DNA of 64,000 nucleotides from Pseudomonadota bacterium (GCA_034189865.1 JAXHTV010000004.1:120178-184177); one strand, 5' to 3'; counted from the stretch's first letter, positions 18,157 to 25,731 are shown. Notes: generated by a model not told the origin, from the letters alone. Translations and numbers: made by a program.

Positions 18157-18408
18157 ATGGGCATTTTGAATTTCTTTCGTTCGAGCAAAAAAGCATCCGC
18201 TCACGTCGCCAAGGAACGGTTACAAATCGTCGTTGCCCACCAACGCAAGACCCGCGAGCAGGAAGCGTATTTCAAAGATCTACAACGAGATTTGCTGGAA
18301 GTGGTCAGACGCTACGTGCAAGTCGATGACGATGCCGTACAAGTTCAGGTGGATCATCAAGGGGATTGCGACATTCTTGAACTGAACATCGTCCTGCCCG
18401 AAAGCTGA
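18157..18408 (+). CDS. minE: Cell division topological specificity factor MinE
   Basis: An 83-residue MinE. The N-terminal MGILNFFRSSKK is the membrane-targeting helix, AKERLQIVVAHQR is the MinD-contact segment, and the rest is the dimerisation domain (LELNIVLPE near the end). It stimulates MinD ATPase activity and confines MinC to the poles. Only 2 bases separate it from minD. Confidence 0.96.
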   Translation: MGILNFFRSSKKASAHVAKERLQIVVAHQRKTREQEAYFKDLQRDLLEVVRRYVQVDDDAVQVQVDHQGDCDILELNIVLPES

Positions 18409-18527
18409 GCGGCGAGCCTTCACTGGCCCGTGCGGTCAGCTGCGATTTTGTTCAGCCCGTCAGCGGAGTCCGCTCAATTCGGAGCCGACCGCGCATCCCG
18501 GTCGTCAACACCGACCTCATCATCCCA

Positions 18528-18550
18528 CCGCCCGCACTTCTGGCGGGCGG
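18528..18550. terminator. GC-rich hairpin downstream of minE
   Basis: CCGCCCGC and GCGGGCGG form an 8-base stem with a 7-base loop, 120 bases after the minE stop. No T-run follows, so termination is uncertain. The rest of the 253-base gap to the next gene shows nothing else. Confidence 0.35.
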
Positions 18551-18661
18551 CAGCTCCCCCCCCCACATCCCGCCTTTAGCCATCCGCGGCCAGGCCGATA
18601 GAAACGTCAAGGTGGGCTCACCGTCACTAGCCATCATGTAGCCCGCCGGTGAGACGAAGCC

Positions 18662-19489
18662 ATGATGCGCGTGTTCTTTCGGAGAGTTGGTCTGCTAGGA
18701 GCGATTTGCCTCCAGCTTTGGATCCCGCAAGCCGTTGCGGCGCCACCCGGGCCTTGGTACGTCGTCCTCGGGCCCGTCGTACTTGACATCCAAGAGGAAA
18801 GTGATGAATTGGTGTTCGAGGCGCCGGTCACCGCCCCGGTTGTCGGAACGGTCCTTCCGGGTGGTGATTTACCGGGGTCCGGCGTTTCGCTATCCGACGA
18901 AAAAGTGCTCGCGCTGACCATCGGTTACCAGTTCACGCCCTGGTTTAGCCTGGAGACGTTTATCGGTGGCCCCGTCCCCACGTTCGAGATCGAATCGACC
19001 GGGACGTTGCGAAACGCACCCTTGGCCGAAATTTCTCTGCCGCTTTTCCGCGATATCAAAGTCGGACCGATTCCCGGAAAAATTGGCGAGGCCAAAGCGA
19101 TTCCGTTCGTTGTCCAAACCCTCTTGCGACCGGTTACATTCGAACGATGGCGACCGTTCGTAAGTATCGGGTTGATGTATCTGGTGACGTTCGACGAACA
19201 AGCCACGGTGGACAGTCTCGGGATCGCGGCGGACGACCCCACCTATGGGACCCAGTTAGAAGTCTCTGACGAATGGGGACTGTTGGCCGGCGTCGGCGTA
19301 GACTACCAGCTCACACCGCATTGGTTCGTTCACGGTCATGTCAGCTATGGCCACATGGAAGTCGAAGCGCGTCTAACCAATCTCTACGCACGAATCCGCC
19401 CCATCGGAATCATGCCGGCCAGTGATGCATCGGTCGACGTTCCGACAGGCTTGGTGGCATGGAATCTGGGCATCGGTTACCGCTTCTAG
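18662..19489 (+). CDS. OmpW/AlkL-family outer-membrane protein
   Basis: A 275-residue predicted eight-strand beta-barrel. A signal peptide of about 26 residues ends IPQAVA. Family phrases include YQFTPWFSLETFIGGP, GKIGEAKAIP, RPFVSIGLMYLVTFDE and VGVDYQLTPHWFVHG. It ends in the strand LGIGYRF with a terminal Phe, as outer-membrane barrels do. OmpW-type proteins pass small hydrophobic molecules; AlkL is the alkane-import member. Its convergent placement next to the copper monooxygenase operon invites the idea that it admits the hydrocarbon substrate, but this is inference. Confidence 0.8.
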   Translation: MMRVFFRRVGLLGAICLQLWIPQAVAAPPGPWYVVLGPVVLDIQEESDELVFEAPVTAPVVGTVLPGGDLPGSGVSLSDEKVLALTIGYQFTPWFSLETFIGGPVPTFEIESTGTLRNAPLAEISLPLFRDIKVGPIPGKIGEAKAIPFVVQTLLRPVTFERWRPFVSIGLMYLVTFDEQATVDSLGIAADDPTYGTQLEVSDEWGLLAGVGVDYQLTPHWFVHGHVSYGHMEVEARLTNLYARIRPIGIMPASDASVDVPTGLVAWNLGIGYRF

Positions 19490-19564
19490 TCAATCCCACG
19501 GCACAAACTGACGCGAAACAACCATTGCAATTGCTCGCGAGACGTCGCTCCGGCGACAACGGGT

Positions 19565-19598
19565 CGACACGTCACAGGAAGCTTCCTGTGACGTGTCG
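19565..19598. terminator. 34-base perfect palindrome between convergent ompW-like gene and monooxygenase operon
   Basis: A 17-base arm (19565-19581) is followed directly by its exact reverse complement. It lies 76 bases after the porin stop and 14 bases after the stop of the last monooxygenase operon gene. It can fold into a long hairpin in either transcript and probably ends or protects both. There is only a TT after it on the plus strand, so it is not a textbook intrinsic terminator. Confidence 0.6.
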
Positions 19599-19611
19599 TT
19601 CTAATGCCGAA

Positions 19612-20253
19612 TCAGCTTACCCCTGAGGCCGACGCGTCCTCGACGTGGTTTTGGCGTTGCCTGGCACGCCAAGCCAACGCGCCCAGCCCCAAGCCGAATA
19701 GAATGATTGCCGGGCCCCAGGGCAAAAACACACCCCAAAAATCGAATAGTCCCACAGCAAACGGAAACACGGAAACGTACACCTCGCCGGAGCGCACATC
19801 CCGCGCCGTCACCAAGCCGATAAACATTCCCGGACCCGAAAATTCGTGCTCCACAACAATGGTTCCGCGACGATAGACCTGCGGCTTGGTGCCATACAAA
19901 GTGGCATTCTCGATATCTCGCTGCGAGCCTAAATTTTCTTTCGTGGCGGTATAACCGAGATCGTAAACGTCCCGCAGAATGCGGAATGTGACCTCCATGT
20001 TGCGTAACTCGGGGCTCAGCAGATCAACGACGAAGGTCGCCCTGCCAACCACCGGAACGTCTTCGCAAAATTCCCTGGCCGCATGCGTCTCCGGCTGATA
20101 ACCCGTGAAATGCGCTTCGTAGATCTGGCCGATTCGCATCACGCAGCGGTCATCTTCCATTGACACACCGCCGTGCGCCCAGACCGGCTCACCACTGGTC
20201 ATGACCGTCACCGCCAGAAAGAGCCCGACGGCACGCCCATAGATTCGTCCCAT
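19612..20253 (-). CDS. Fourth gene of the copper monooxygenase operon, periplasmic protein with C-terminal anchor
   Basis: A 213-residue protein with a signal peptide (residues 1-26, ending EPVWA). If cleaved there, the mature protein begins with His27 (HGGVSMEDDRC), like mature PmoB. Cys37 and Cys63, His48 and His57 lie in the N-terminal domain; one helix near residues 180-200 (LPWGPAIILFGLGLGALAW) anchors it, with a short basic tail. It follows subunit B by 60 bases, the position of the amoD/pmoD accessory genes. It does not show the usual PmoD copper motif that I know, so I leave the symbol blank. GGAGGA supports the ATG at 20253. A copper delivery or assembly role is inferred. Confidence 0.75.
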   Translation of the reverse strand: MGRIYGRAVGLFLAVTVMTSGEPVWAHGGVSMEDDRCVMRIGQIYEAHFTGYQPETHAAREFCEDVPVVGRATFVVDLLSPELRNMEVTFRILRDVYDLGYTATKENLGSQRDIENATLYGTKPQVYRRGTIVVEHEFSGPGMFIGLVTARDVRSGEVYVSVFPFAVGLFDFWGVFLPWGPAIILFGLGLGALAWRARQRQNHVEDASASGVS

Positions 20254-20273
20254 GAAAGCGATCCTCCAACTCG

Positions 20274-20302
20274 GGTCACGGCCGGTTAAGCCGGCCGTGA
20301 CC
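20274..20302 (-). terminator. Hairpin between pmoB and the downstream D gene
   Basis: A 12-base perfect stem (arms 20274-20285 and 20291-20302) with a 5-base TTAAG loop, 11 bases after the pmoB stop. No T-run follows. It probably limits read-through or protects the upstream CAB message from 3' decay. Confidence 0.55.
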
Positions 20303-20313
20303 GCCAAGGGTTT

Positions 20314-21642
20314 CTAAGAGACTGTCTCGGAATCTTGTGCTTCCAGATCGGCGCGACCGCCCTCCCCACGCGAGGGTAGAAATTGCGGAATTAACGTGCC
20401 TCCTACCTCCGTGAAGTAGCGATTCCCCAGGTCATCGTAGAAGAAAAGCATGCCGGCAAACTGTAAATCCGCCTCATACACGATGGCTGACAAACGCAGC
20501 TCTTCCCAGAGGGCGTCTTCGACCACGATGGTCATTACCCGGGTTTCGCCAGGCTGAAGAGGAGGGTCGTTGGAGATAACGCCATCAGGCGCGACGGAAT
20601 CATAGAAATCCACTCGTTCGACTTTCAACACGTCCGGATTGACGAATCGTGCTCCACCGGCGAGGAACTCGCCAACGCGAATGGGGCGATCCGCACCGTT
20701 GGTCACCTCGAGTTTGAGCGCCAGGCTGCGACGCGGCAGGTTGAACTCAGCCCGTTGAACAGACGCCTTGACCGCCAGGGCCTCCGGCGGTGGCGGCAGG
20801 ACGGGGGCTTCGATTTTGCCGGTTTGCAGTGGAATAGTGACCGGATACTTGGAATTGGCATAGATCGTCCAACCCAAAGCGGCACCCAGCACAAACAGGA
20901 CGGCGAAAATACTCACCGCCACATCAGTCAGGGTGATGAGCTTACTTTCCCCTTCATCTTCGCCTTTTTCTTCAAGGGTCACATACCGGCGCATCAGAAC
21001 AGGCGGCTTGCGGAACCAATACCACAACCACAGAACCCCTACGACCATCCAAAAGATGTGCAACGTCCATTGAGTGTCGAGCCCGTAGTTCTCGACATCG
21101 ATCACTTCACCAGTAAGCAAAGTCGCCTCATGGACGAAGTCGCCCTTGCTACCGGTCACCTCCACCCAATGAGCAGGACCGACGATCGGACCCGCCTCCC
21201 ACACGTTAATGAGTGGATGAACATGCCAACGGCCTGGCACGCGGGCCTTGAGGGTAACCTCATATTCGTAGTACTCACCAAACTTAAAAGCCGTGCTTCG
21301 AATCTGGTGCATGCCGTTGATCACCACGTCCTCACGAATGAAGGTAGGACCGGGAACACCGATGTTCAGAAAAGCCCACCCTTCCACGGACGGCAACCAA
21401 CTCGGCCAATGGTTAGACACCACGAATTTACCTTTGACCGTCACCGTCTCGTTGACCGCCACATTGCGTGGATAGATCTCGGTATCGAACCAATGCACCG
21501 ATTGCATGCGAATCCCTGCCATTTGGGCAATCTCGCCGTGTGCGTAGATCGTGCCCCAAGGCAGCATCATCAAAAGCGCCAAGCAAACAGCGGCCACTCC
21601 CTGACCACCGATCCGACGCGCTCCCTGGCGTTTGCTTATCAC
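20314..21642 (-). CDS. pmoB: Copper membrane monooxygenase subunit B (PmoB/AmoB)
   Basis: A 442-residue subunit with two periplasmic cupredoxin-like domains joined by two membrane helices. The signal peptide ends TIYA, so the mature protein starts at His35; His35, His140 and His142 (RWHVHPL) match the copper-site ligands His33, His137 and His139 of the Methylococcus enzyme. His50 (VHWF) matches His48, but the residue at the His72 position is Val74. NSKYPVTIPLQTG marks the second helix exit. After LIPQF the protein has about 20 extra residues not found in the Methylococcus protein. The start is GTG at 21642 with GAGAGGA upstream. Substrate cannot be read from the sequence. Confidence 0.93.
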   Translation of the reverse strand: MISKRQGARRIGGQGVAAVCLALLMMLPWGTIYAHGEIAQMAGIRMQSVHWFDTEIYPRNVAVNETVTVKGKFVVSNHWPSWLPSVEGWAFLNIGVPGPTFIREDVVINGMHQIRSTAFKFGEYYEYEVTLKARVPGRWHVHPLINVWEAGPIVGPAHWVEVTGSKGDFVHEATLLTGEVIDVENYGLDTQWTLHIFWMVVGVLWLWYWFRKPPVLMRRYVTLEEKGEDEGESKLITLTDVAVSIFAVLFVLGAALGWTIYANSKYPVTIPLQTGKIEAPVLPPPPEALAVKASVQRAEFNLPRRSLALKLEVTNGADRPIRVGEFLAGGARFVNPDVLKVERVDFYDSVAPDGVISNDPPLQPGETRVMTIVVEDALWEELRLSAIVYEADLQFAGMLFFYDDLGNRYFTEVGGTLIPQFLPSRGEGGRADLEAQDSETVS

Positions 21643-21717
21643 TGATTTCGTCCTCTCAATTCTTTGTGTTCACGACACGCGGCGGAAACCGACCCGCGCC
21701 GTACGGTCTGGGTCTGG

Positions 21718-22503
21718 CTAAATGACTTTTTGCAACCACAAAGGTCGTGCCGCTTTGGAACCTACCCAGACAAAAACGTAATAAATGAGAATACAGACGA
21801 ATCCCGCCATCGCGACCGTCACGGGTGCAACCGAATCACCAAAAGTACGCAGCGTTCCCGCCTCGATAATCCGCACGTATTCAGGCATGGCGGTACGAAC
21901 ATATGTGAAGCCCATGTAGTCGGCCAAGGTGATGACCATGCCATGCAATTCGATAGGGACCTGCATGGGCGCAATGCCAGGCCAGTTCAGGGTATAGAAC
22001 AACACACCCCACAGAAATCCACCGACCAAACCGGTCACGGCAAAGCTCCGCGTAATCATCAGCACCGCGTCTATGGCGACGGCGGCACCGATCCATGTAG
22101 CTGGCATAACGAAGTTGAAGGGAAAGGCCGTGAACACATAAAAATTGACGTACCGGCTAAGCATCGTGGAAATAAAGAAGCCCACAGCCACCGTCGTAAA
22201 CGCCACCGGAAGTTTGAAATTTTTCCAAAAGAAATAGGTGAGGACACAAGGCAACGTCATGATGAGCATGGGTGTCACTAACGGCCACCATCGGCGATCG
22301 CGCCAATCTTGCCAGTAATCCCAATCGCCTGCGGTAAGCGCAATCACGAAGACGAATACGCCACCCAGAATGATCATAAAGAAGGGATAGACAATATAGT
22401 CGATATTTTTCCAGGCCTCCCATTGCTCTCGCGCATTGGAAACAGCCGTATCTTGAATGACCGCCCCGGCAGGGGCGTCGGTGGGTCCCAAACGAATTCC
22501 CAT
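21718..22503 (-). CDS. pmoA: Copper membrane monooxygenase subunit A (PmoA/AmoA)
   Basis: A 261-residue integral membrane subunit with about seven helices. Diagnostic stretches are GDWDYWQDWRDRRWWP (the GDWDFW region used for pmoA/amoA detection, here with Tyr), YVNFYVFTAFPFNFVMPA, VPIELHGM, DYMGFTYVRTAMPEY and GTLRTFGDSVAPV. It belongs to the PmoA/AmoA family, but several positions (LPCVLTYFFWKNFKLP for example) are unlike the classic methanotroph and beta-proteobacterial ammonia-oxidiser proteins I know. GGAGGAG before the ATG at 22503 fixes the start. Lies between subunits C and B as in other operons. Confidence 0.93.
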   Translation of the reverse strand: MGIRLGPTDAPAGAVIQDTAVSNAREQWEAWKNIDYIVYPFFMIILGGVFVFVIALTAGDWDYWQDWRDRRWWPLVTPMLIMTLPCVLTYFFWKNFKLPVAFTTVAVGFFISTMLSRYVNFYVFTAFPFNFVMPATWIGAAVAIDAVLMITRSFAVTGLVGGFLWGVLFYTLNWPGIAPMQVPIELHGMVITLADYMGFTYVRTAMPEYVRIIEAGTLRTFGDSVAPVTVAMAGFVCILIYYVFVWVGSKAARPLWLQKVI

Positions 22504-22585
22504 AATCTCCTCCGTGTGATCTTGATCAACGCTCGTCGATCGACCGCCGTAAGCGGCCGGGCATCTCGTTATCTGGTCCGTTTCG

Positions 22586-22621
22586 ACGGACATGCCCGGC
22601 AACGAGGCCGGGCATGTCCGT
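22586..22621 (-). terminator. Hairpin between pmoC and pmoA
   Basis: A perfect 15-base stem (arms 22586-22600 and 22607-22621) with a 6-base loop, 39 bases after the pmoC stop and 82 before the pmoA ATG. No T-run follows. Stable hairpins in the C-A spacer are known in pmo/amo operons, where transcripts are processed or attenuated, giving more subunit C message. Confidence 0.65.
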
Positions 22622-22660
22622 AACGGATCTTGCTATCAGTATTTGTTCTGGTTTGCGGCT

Positions 22661-23461
22661 TTACGCTCTAACCAAACGGTCCATTTCTTCGACGCTCATT
22701 TTCTGGGTGATCTCACGCATCCGCTGCAGGCACTGCACAACGAAACCGCCCAAGAACACCAGATTGAAAGCCGCAAGCACGAAGAACCAGTGAACGGGCG
22801 AAGCAAACAACTCTTCAGCATAGAAGAAGGTATGTCCCCACTCATTAAAGGCCACCACCGGCAGCGCCATCATGAACCCCAGAATAGACAGCGACAGCGG
22901 GATAGAAACCCGATTGGCAAATTGCGGAAGTCGAGTATGGACCCAAATCCAGGCCAGAATCAGCCCGGCAAACCCAGCCGGAAGTCCCAGATAGAATAGG
23001 AAAATATGGGTCGGCGTGAAGTCGGTATCCCGAATCACCACTTGGTGCCACGCAGCGTCAGCCTCAGTCAAAAGACCCAAGGTGGCCACCACGATGACAC
23101 CCGCAGCCGCCAGAATGCCGAACATGGCGTAATAGCGGAAAAGCTCCTTCCGAACCGGAAGTGCCTGGACATCGCGGTCTCTAGAAAACCACAGCCAAGC
23201 CGCGCCGATCGCACCAATCAGCGGGATCAGCGTGATCTGGGCATAGAAAATTGACATCCAATAGGTCTGGAACTCAGGCGAGAATGAATCCAAGCCCACC
23301 GTCCAGCTATAAGTATGCTGGTACCACTTCACGAGTGTGAGGATGGCCATAACCACCCCAAACACAGCCGCACCCCACAACCAGGGGACCTTGGGCGCCG
23401 CTTCGACTTCTGCCGAGTCGACTTCACGGGCCGTGTCTTTGATATCTATCGTAGCGCTCAT
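22661..23461 (-). CDS. pmoC: Copper membrane monooxygenase subunit C (PmoC/AmoC)
   Basis: A 266-residue integral membrane subunit with about six helices. The metal-binding pattern D-x3-H-x12-H is intact as Asp135, His139 and His152 (DAAWH and PTHIF), matching Asp156, His160 and His173 of the Methylococcus protein, the site in the membrane that holds copper (or zinc in crystals). NEWGHTFFYAEELFASPVHW near the C terminus is also diagnostic. The ATG at 23461 follows GGGAGG by 7 bases; 20 in-frame upstream codons have no support. First gene of the operon. Confidence 0.94.
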   Translation of the reverse strand: MSATIDIKDTAREVDSAEVEAAPKVPWLWGAAVFGVVMAILTLVKWYQHTYSWTVGLDSFSPEFQTYWMSIFYAQITLIPLIGAIGAAWLWFSRDRDVQALPVRKELFRYYAMFGILAAAGVIVVATLGLLTEADAAWHQVVIRDTDFTPTHIFLFYLGLPAGFAGLILAWIWVHTRLPQFANRVSIPLSLSILGFMMALPVVAFNEWGHTFFYAEELFASPVHWFFVLAAFNLVFLGGFVVQCLQRMREITQKMSVEEMDRLVRA

Positions 23462-23831
23462 AACGTCTACCTCCCGATATTGTTTATTGAGCTTCCGGTC
23501 GCGAACACTAGAACGATTCACTTCAAGTCAAACCGGACAACTCACAGTGATGCGCTGTGAGTTGAGAACGCGAATTGACCACATGTTCAATCCCTGGCCG
23601 CAAAAATTCCGCTTTGACGCATCTCGATCTGCGGCACCGATCATTGCCAAGGCTGAGTCATCCGCTCCAGCATACTAACCGGTCGTTCAATAGTAGGCTC
23701 CAACTCACCCTCAGTGCAAGCCCACATCCACTAGTAAAGTATCGGCCAGGAAAAAGAAAAATCAATAGTTTATTGGAAAGTGTGGCGCCGGCTCGATCAA
23801 CACCTCAAACCGTTTCGGTATAACAAATCCA
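23462..23831 (-). promoter_or_regulatory. Upstream control region of the monooxygenase operon
   Basis: A 370-base gene-free stretch. It contains an AT-rich block at 23750-23780 and an inverted repeat near pmoC (separate entry). On the minus strand TTGATT (about 23766-23761) and a GATACT 16 bases further could be a weak sigma-70 promoter; I do not consider it proven. Confidence 0.4.
23538..23564. promoter_or_regulatory. Inverted repeat in the pmoC leader, candidate operator or leader hairpin
   Basis: CAACTCACAG and CTGTGAGTTG, a perfect 10-base inverted repeat with a 7-base spacer, centred about 90 bases upstream of the pmoC start. It could be a protein-binding site or a hairpin in the 5' leader of the message. 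Confidence 0.5.
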
Positions 23832-24119
23832 TTATTCTTGTCGGTCTCGTGTACGCTCATGCTGAGTCTCGTCGTACTTGAATTTGAACCCAACCAAGCC
23901 CAAGGCAATGAACACCACACCAATCAGGAACGCACTTCGAATTTGGGGATCCACATAGCGACTAAGGATAAACGTCATATGACGACCGCCATGGGGATAG
24001 TAAGCGGCGAAATAGGCAGCGATAACGCACAATCCCGCTCCCAGTACGACAAACTGTGACCGGTCATCCATGAGCTCCCGCTTGAGCCAGCGGAAACTTC
24101 GCAACATAACTCTCTTCAT
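23832..24119 (-). CDS. Small membrane protein upstream of pmoC, unknown function
   Basis: A 95-residue protein with two hydrophobic helices (FVVLGAGLCVIAAYFAAYY and SAFLIGVVFIALGLVGFKF) separated by a short loop with PHGGRH, and a charged C-terminal tail. I recognise no family. It is on the same strand as the monooxygenase operon, 370 bases upstream, and could be a regulator or assembly gene like those reported ahead of amoC, but nothing in its sequence shows it. The start may also be ATG 24107. The gap to the next gene (24120-24433) holds nothing I can name. Confidence 0.55.
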   Translation of the reverse strand: MKRVMLRSFRWLKRELMDDRSQFVVLGAGLCVIAAYFAAYYPHGGRHMTFILSRYVDPQIRSAFLIGVVFIALGLVGFKFKYDETQHERTRDRQE

Positions 24120-24433
24120 GATCGCCAACCCGAGCCAACGGATGGTTTATGAGCATTCGGCGTCGCTTACAACGGGTGATTCCAGGATAAACACCCCCCA
24201 TCGAGCGCCGAAACGCCAAGGCCAGAAGCGATCTCTCCTCGATACGGAAGACACGGTTCAAGCATATTCATGCTAAACACAGTCACCTGAACGCCGCAAT
24301 GACTTTGTCTTTATGCGGACACGTTGGAACGACAGGCCCAACGGGCTTGAAAATCAATATCCATCAATCCGCCTGCTATACTTCGGGCGCCGCCACGGAT
24401 ATTGAGAGGGCGCTTGGCCCACGGAGACTAGGC
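24120..24433. other. Intergenic region between divergent genes, nothing seen
   Basis: About 310 bases between the small membrane protein and the methyltransferase. The methyltransferase frame is open upstream for 45 codons, but the residues there do not look like the family and I exclude them. Confidence 0.4.
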
Positions 24434-25273
24434 ATGAACCAGCAGGCAATCCTGGACTACTACAAACACAGCCACATCGACTATTTGATGATCTGGGGCA
24501 CTTTTCGTAACTTCGCCCTCCACTACGGCTACCACGACCAACAACACAAGACCCACCATGCCGCCGTATTGAACATGAACCGGGAAGTCGCACGTCGCGC
24601 CGGTGTTCAAACCGGGGACAAAGTGTTGGACGCAGGATGCGGCATCGGCGGCACCAGCATTTGGATGGCCCAGAATTGCGGTACGCAGATGACCGCCATC
24701 AACATCTCCGACTATCAGGTCGACCGGGGCGAACGACTGGTAAAGAAACTCGGCCTGGAAAATCAGGTCCGCTTTGTACGACGCAGTTTCACCGACACGG
24801 GATTACCTGACGAGAGCTTCGATGCCATCTTCGGCATGGAAAGTATCAGCTACGCGGAAGATAAACGGGATTTTCTGCGCGAAGCCTACCGTTTACTGAA
24901 ACCCGGCGGACGCCTAGTAGTAACCGATGGCTTCCAGAACGACATCGACCCGACCCCCGAATACGAAACCGAGTATCAGCAATGGCTGGACGGTTGGGCC
25001 GTACCCAATCTGTGGGGACTGCAACAATTTCAGGATGACATGACCGAGATCGGCTTCCGGGACATTGAAATGGAAGACGCCTACGATAAAGTGCTGCCGT
25101 CTTCCCGGCGTATGTATCTGGCCGCCAAAGCCTGCTACGCGGGAGCAAAATTGCTGCAATGGATGCGAATACGCAACCAAGTCCAAACCGGCAACGTGAA
25201 AGCGGCCAAACTACAATACGTTTGTCTGACCCAACGTAAATGGATTTACGGCATTATTCGGGGCGTCAAATAA
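24434..25273 (+). CDS. SAM-dependent methyltransferase, sterol/tocopherol methyltransferase-like
   Basis: A 279-residue class I methyltransferase. Motif I VLDAGCGIGGTS is at residues 64-75, an acidic loop follows, FDAIFGMESISY is the post-II region and LKPGGRLVVTDGF is motif III. The long C-terminal lid (about residues 165-279) with the IRNQVQTGNVKAAKLQY end resembles enzymes that methylate prenyl lipids, sterols or tocopherols rather than small metabolites. The true substrate is unknown. The stop codon is followed without a gap by the remnant of an outer-membrane gene in the same frame. Confidence 0.8.
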   Translation: MNQQAILDYYKHSHIDYLMIWGTFRNFALHYGYHDQQHKTHHAAVLNMNREVARRAGVQTGDKVLDAGCGIGGTSIWMAQNCGTQMTAINISDYQVDRGERLVKKLGLENQVRFVRRSFTDTGLPDESFDAIFGMESISYAEDKRDFLREAYRLLKPGGRLVVTDGFQNDIDPTPEYETEYQQWLDGWAVPNLWGLQQFQDDMTEIGFRDIEMEDAYDKVLPSSRRMYLAAKACYAGAKLLQWMRIRNQVQTGNVKAAKLQYVCLTQRKWIYGIIRGVK

Positions 25274-25681
25274 TCAAACGAAAACGTCGCAGCCACCGCC
25301 GGATTCGAGTACACGCGTTACGGTATCGCCGGTACCCATATGGACCTCGGACGGGTTGCCGAAGCCCTTTACGACAGCCGGGGCCGAGATGCCATCACAC
25401 CTTATGAAGCGGACATTGCCTTTGGATTCCGCTGGGCGTGGAATGACCTTCGCAGTACCGAAATTTTGGCGTTTGCCATCCAGGACCTGGACAGCCCTGC
25501 GCGCGTCGCCGTATTGGAATCCAGCACGCGATTGGGAGAACGATTCAAACTGGCTGTGGAAGCAACGGTCTTTTCCAATCAACCGGCAAGCGCGTCATTC
25601 ATCGATCTGAGCAATGATGATTTGCTCGGCGAATTTCGCAACGACGACTATCTCCTATTGGAACTGACCTACTACTTCTGA
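25274..25681 (+). pseudogene. C-terminal remnant of an outer-membrane beta-barrel gene
   Basis: In the same frame as the methyltransferase and directly after its stop, about 135 codons read as the end of a beta-barrel protein: ATAGFEYTRYGIAGT, DLGRVAEALYDSRG, amphipathic strands and a final strand LLLELTYYF with terminal Phe. There is no start codon with a ribosome site and no signal peptide; the first ATG is 23 codons in. It looks like the tail of a much larger outer-membrane protein whose 5' part was deleted when the methyltransferase gene became its neighbour. Confidence 0.6.
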
Positions 25682-25731
25682 TCGGTCGACTCCGAGCATC
25701 CGATTGGTCCAAGACCCGTTTCATCTCCCGT

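Noticed and set aside
24299..24433. N-terminal extension of the methyltransferase to the first in-frame start
   Set aside because: The extra 45 residues are low in family resemblance and the ATG at 24434 begins the family-like MNQQAILDYYKHSH.
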